A stretch of DNA of 12,962 bases, from NCBI GenBank assembly GCA_037137555.1, contig JBAXKA010000028.1, positions 1 through 12,962 on the forward strand, read 5' to 3'. Both the position numbers and the translations under genes were made by a program. The stretch is from UBA9630 sp037137555. Lineage in GTDB: Bacteria; Patescibacteriota; Minisyncoccia; Moranbacterales; UBA2206. Of this stretch, positions 11,862 through 12,962 are shown piece after piece (position 1 is the stretch's first letter; the number at the start of each line of letters is the position of its first letter). The notes beneath the pieces were generated by a model that was not told the DNA's origin, did not search any database, and was given only the letters and a program-made list of their open reading frames with translations.

Positions 11862-12614
11862 TCACCAATAATTTTCCTGATCATCTTTTGGTTTGGCACC
11901 AATCCAGGCTAGTTCGAAAAGCAATGTCAGATTTTTGGCGATTTCGTTGCTTTCAATAATAATACCCAATTCTTCGTTGAAAGACATCAAAGCTAGTTTA
12001 TTGCCATAGAGATTGAGTTCCATCGTGAAAGGAAATTTTTCCTTGGGAACAAAACGAAAAGTGCGCAAATCTTCTTCGGCTGAAGCTAATTCTTTTTTGA
12101 GTTCTTCTGTTTCTGGCACTAAAATTCGCACAGTAATATGGGCTTTTTTGCGTTTAGCTTTATATTCATCAGCAAAATCTTTGCCTAACTTGTCAAAAAT
12201 ATTTTCTGCCACAAATGCTAAGAGTTCGCCATTATAATTTAGGGTATCACGATAGACTTCTTTAATTCCCGCTAGGCCTTCGTAGTAACGAATTATAGGT
12301 TTTGTGCCTGTTGTATTGACAAGCGCTTTCAACGCCGGCATTAATTTTGCTAGTTTTATTTTTTTATCTTCCAGAATTTTTTCTAAATTTTCCGGTTCCA
12401 ATGCGATGAAAAGTTTTTTAGTATTTTTTTGAGTTCGTGCGACTAGATGTTTTTTTTCTAGTTCAACTAATATATCATAGAGCGTCGTGCGTTTAATGTT
12501 CGTTTTTTTAGCCAGGGAAATAACGCCAGCTTGTCCTAATTCCAAAAGAGCCAAATAAGTTTCCGCTTGGTTTTTATTAAGTCCAAATTGGTTGAGTTGT
12601 TCGGAAAGGTTCAT
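11862..12614 (-). CDS. TrmB-like transcriptional regulator (intact)
   Basis: 250 aa. The N-terminal winged helix-turn-helix (LNKNQAETYLALLELGQAG, NIKRTTLYDILVELEKKH) is followed by a coiled linker with IRYYEGLAGIKEVYRDTLNY and a C-terminal effector-like domain containing MELNLYGNKLALMSFNEELGIII. It is the closest relative of the interrupted gene at 9806-10537. The ATG at 12614 is chosen over an in-frame ATG at 12692 because the consensus promoter (12664-12692) lies inside that longer frame and because family proteins start at the LSEQLNQFGL helix. There is no Shine-Dalgarno. An operator-like dyad at its promoter is shared with the interrupted gene. Ligand and targets are unknown; the divergent leader at 12741 onward is a candidate target. 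Confidence 0.88.
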   Translation of the reverse strand: MNLSEQLNQFGLNKNQAETYLALLELGQAGVISLAKKTNIKRTTLYDILVELEKKHLVARTQKNTKKLFIALEPENLEKILEDKKIKLAKLMPALKALVNTTGTKPIIRYYEGLAGIKEVYRDTLNYNGELLAFVAENIFDKLGKDFADEYKAKRKKAHITVRILVPETEELKKELASAEEDLRTFRFVPKEKFPFTMELNLYGNKLALMSFNEELGIIIESNEIAKNLTLLFELAWIGAKPKDDQENYW

Positions 12615-12633
12615 AATTTTGTCTAAAAAAGTC

Positions 12634-12664
12634 TTAATGTCGAAACTAATTGACGACAAGTTAA
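12634..12664. promoter_or_regulatory. Operator-like dyad at the intact TrmB promoter
   Basis: TTAATGTCG (12634-12642), 11 nt, CGACAAGTTAA (12654-12664): TGTCG/CGACA are perfect arms, flanked by TTAA on both sides. The right arm touches the minus-strand -10, as at 10557-10586. Confidence 0.5.
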
Positions 12665-12692
12665 GTATAGCAAATGTGGCTTGAAATGTCAA
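12664..12692 (-). promoter_or_regulatory. Promoter of the intact TrmB-like gene
   Basis: On the minus strand TTGACA (12692-12687), 17 nt, TATACT (12669-12664). Both hexamers and the spacer length match the promoter of the interrupted relative. Confidence 0.85.
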
Positions 12693-12740
12693 TAGTTGTG
12701 TATTTTCATAGCAAAACGGACGGGAACAAGTCGAGTTTTG

Positions 12741-12769
12741 TTGACAGTTCTTCTATATCCTGCTATACT
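12741..12769 (+). promoter_or_regulatory. Consensus rightward promoter at the window edge
   Basis: TTGACA (12741-12746), 17 nt, TATACT (12764-12769), the same hexamers as the promoter at 2883-2911. It is divergent from the TrmB promoter, with 48 nt between the -35 hexamers. Confidence 0.85.
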
Positions 12770-12780
12770 ACGCAGTCAAG

Positions 12781-12837
12781 ATGAATCACCAAAAAGCACC
12801 AGCCTTCGCTAAAGCTACAGCGTGGCGATGCAGGTGA
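12781..12837 (+). CDS. Possible leader peptide, 18 aa
   Basis: An ATG about 5 nt past the expected transcription start opens MNHQKAPAFAKATAWRCR, ending in TGA at 12835-12837. Its second half overlaps a hairpin, CTTCGCT (12804-12810) with AGCGAAG (12837-12843). AFAKATA-type frames are, from memory, a by-product of a dispersed palindromic repeat in CPR genomes, so the peptide may not matter. Confidence 0.3.
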   Translation: MNHQKAPAFAKATAWRCR

Positions 12838-12882
12838 GCGAAGAAGAGAGAATCTTCACTTGATAAGACAAAGTTCTTTTAA
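12804..12882 (+). promoter_or_regulatory. Leader hairpin and boxA-like GTTCTTTTAA
   Basis: The hairpin CTTCGCT/AGCGAAG (12804-12843) is followed by GTTCTTTTAA (12873-12882), which sits in the loop of a possible TTGAT/ATCAA stem. The order hairpin then GTTCTTT is the same as in the other plus-strand elements. Confidence 0.4.
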
Positions 12883-12889
12883 TCAAAAA

Positions 12890-12962
12890 ATGTATCCCAA
12901 TCGTCAAAAGACGAAAGCGATCATTGAATGGCACAAAGAAACAACCAGCATACCAAATTCCT
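12890..12962 (+). CDS. Possible start of a gene truncated by the window edge
   Basis: An ATG at 12890 opens a frame (MYPNRQKTKAIIEWHKETTS) that stays open to the edge. It lacks a Shine-Dalgarno, unlike every other plus-strand gene here, so the real start may lie beyond the window and this may still be leader. The consensus promoter at 12741 shows that something is transcribed rightward. Confidence 0.35.
   Translation, partial: MYPNRQKTKAIIEWHKETTSIPNS

Noticed and set aside
12692..12692. Upstream ATG extending the intact TrmB-like gene by 26 residues
   Set aside because: A consensus promoter (12664-12692) and the operator-like dyad lie inside the extension, so the transcript would start downstream of this ATG.

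Overview
The window is AT-rich bacterial DNA that reads well with the standard code: TAA, TAG and TGA all end genes, so this is not a UGA-as-glycine lineage. Several TrmB-like regulators, two DUF4143-type ATPases, a PolA with a decayed proofreading domain and many short orphan genes suggest a Candidate Phyla Radiation (Patescibacteria/Parcubacteria-like) genome. That placement is inference; no rRNA or ribosomal gene is present to test it.

Two gene populations are interleaved. The minus strand carries recognisable genes: a DUF4143 ATPase followed by a TrmB-like regulator (2571-689), a second DUF4143 ATPase followed by polA (9703-5804), a TrmB-like gene cut by one in-frame amber codon (10537-9806), an MntA/HepT toxin-antitoxin pair (11804-11162) and an intact TrmB-like gene (12614-11862). 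None of these has a convincing Shine-Dalgarno sequence. The plus strand carries small orphan genes: 271-570, a five-gene cassette at 2978-5569, 10749-11000 and the beginning of a leader or gene at the right edge. Every complete one has a strong GGAG-type Shine-Dalgarno sequence.

The plus-strand cassettes share a regulatory style: consensus sigma-70 promoters, long hairpin-rich leaders, a GTTCTTTAAAA motif resembling boxA of antitermination (nut) sites, and very short lysine/arginine-rich leader ORFs whose stop overlaps the start of the main gene. An 81-bp repeat (80 of 81 identical) separates the cassette genes twice. Only one cassette protein is recognisable, a divergent response-regulator receiver-like protein (3321-3980). 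The rest match nothing I know.

Each divergent intergenic region (2572-2977, 10538-10748, 12615-12889) has back-to-back consensus promoters, one for a minus-strand regulator or ATPase and one for a plus-strand cassette. The two TrmB promoters on the right share an operator-like dyad (TTAATGNCG, 10-11 nt, CGNNA) abutting the -10. The most interesting content is this family of leader-controlled small-gene cassettes placed beside TrmB/ATPase genes.
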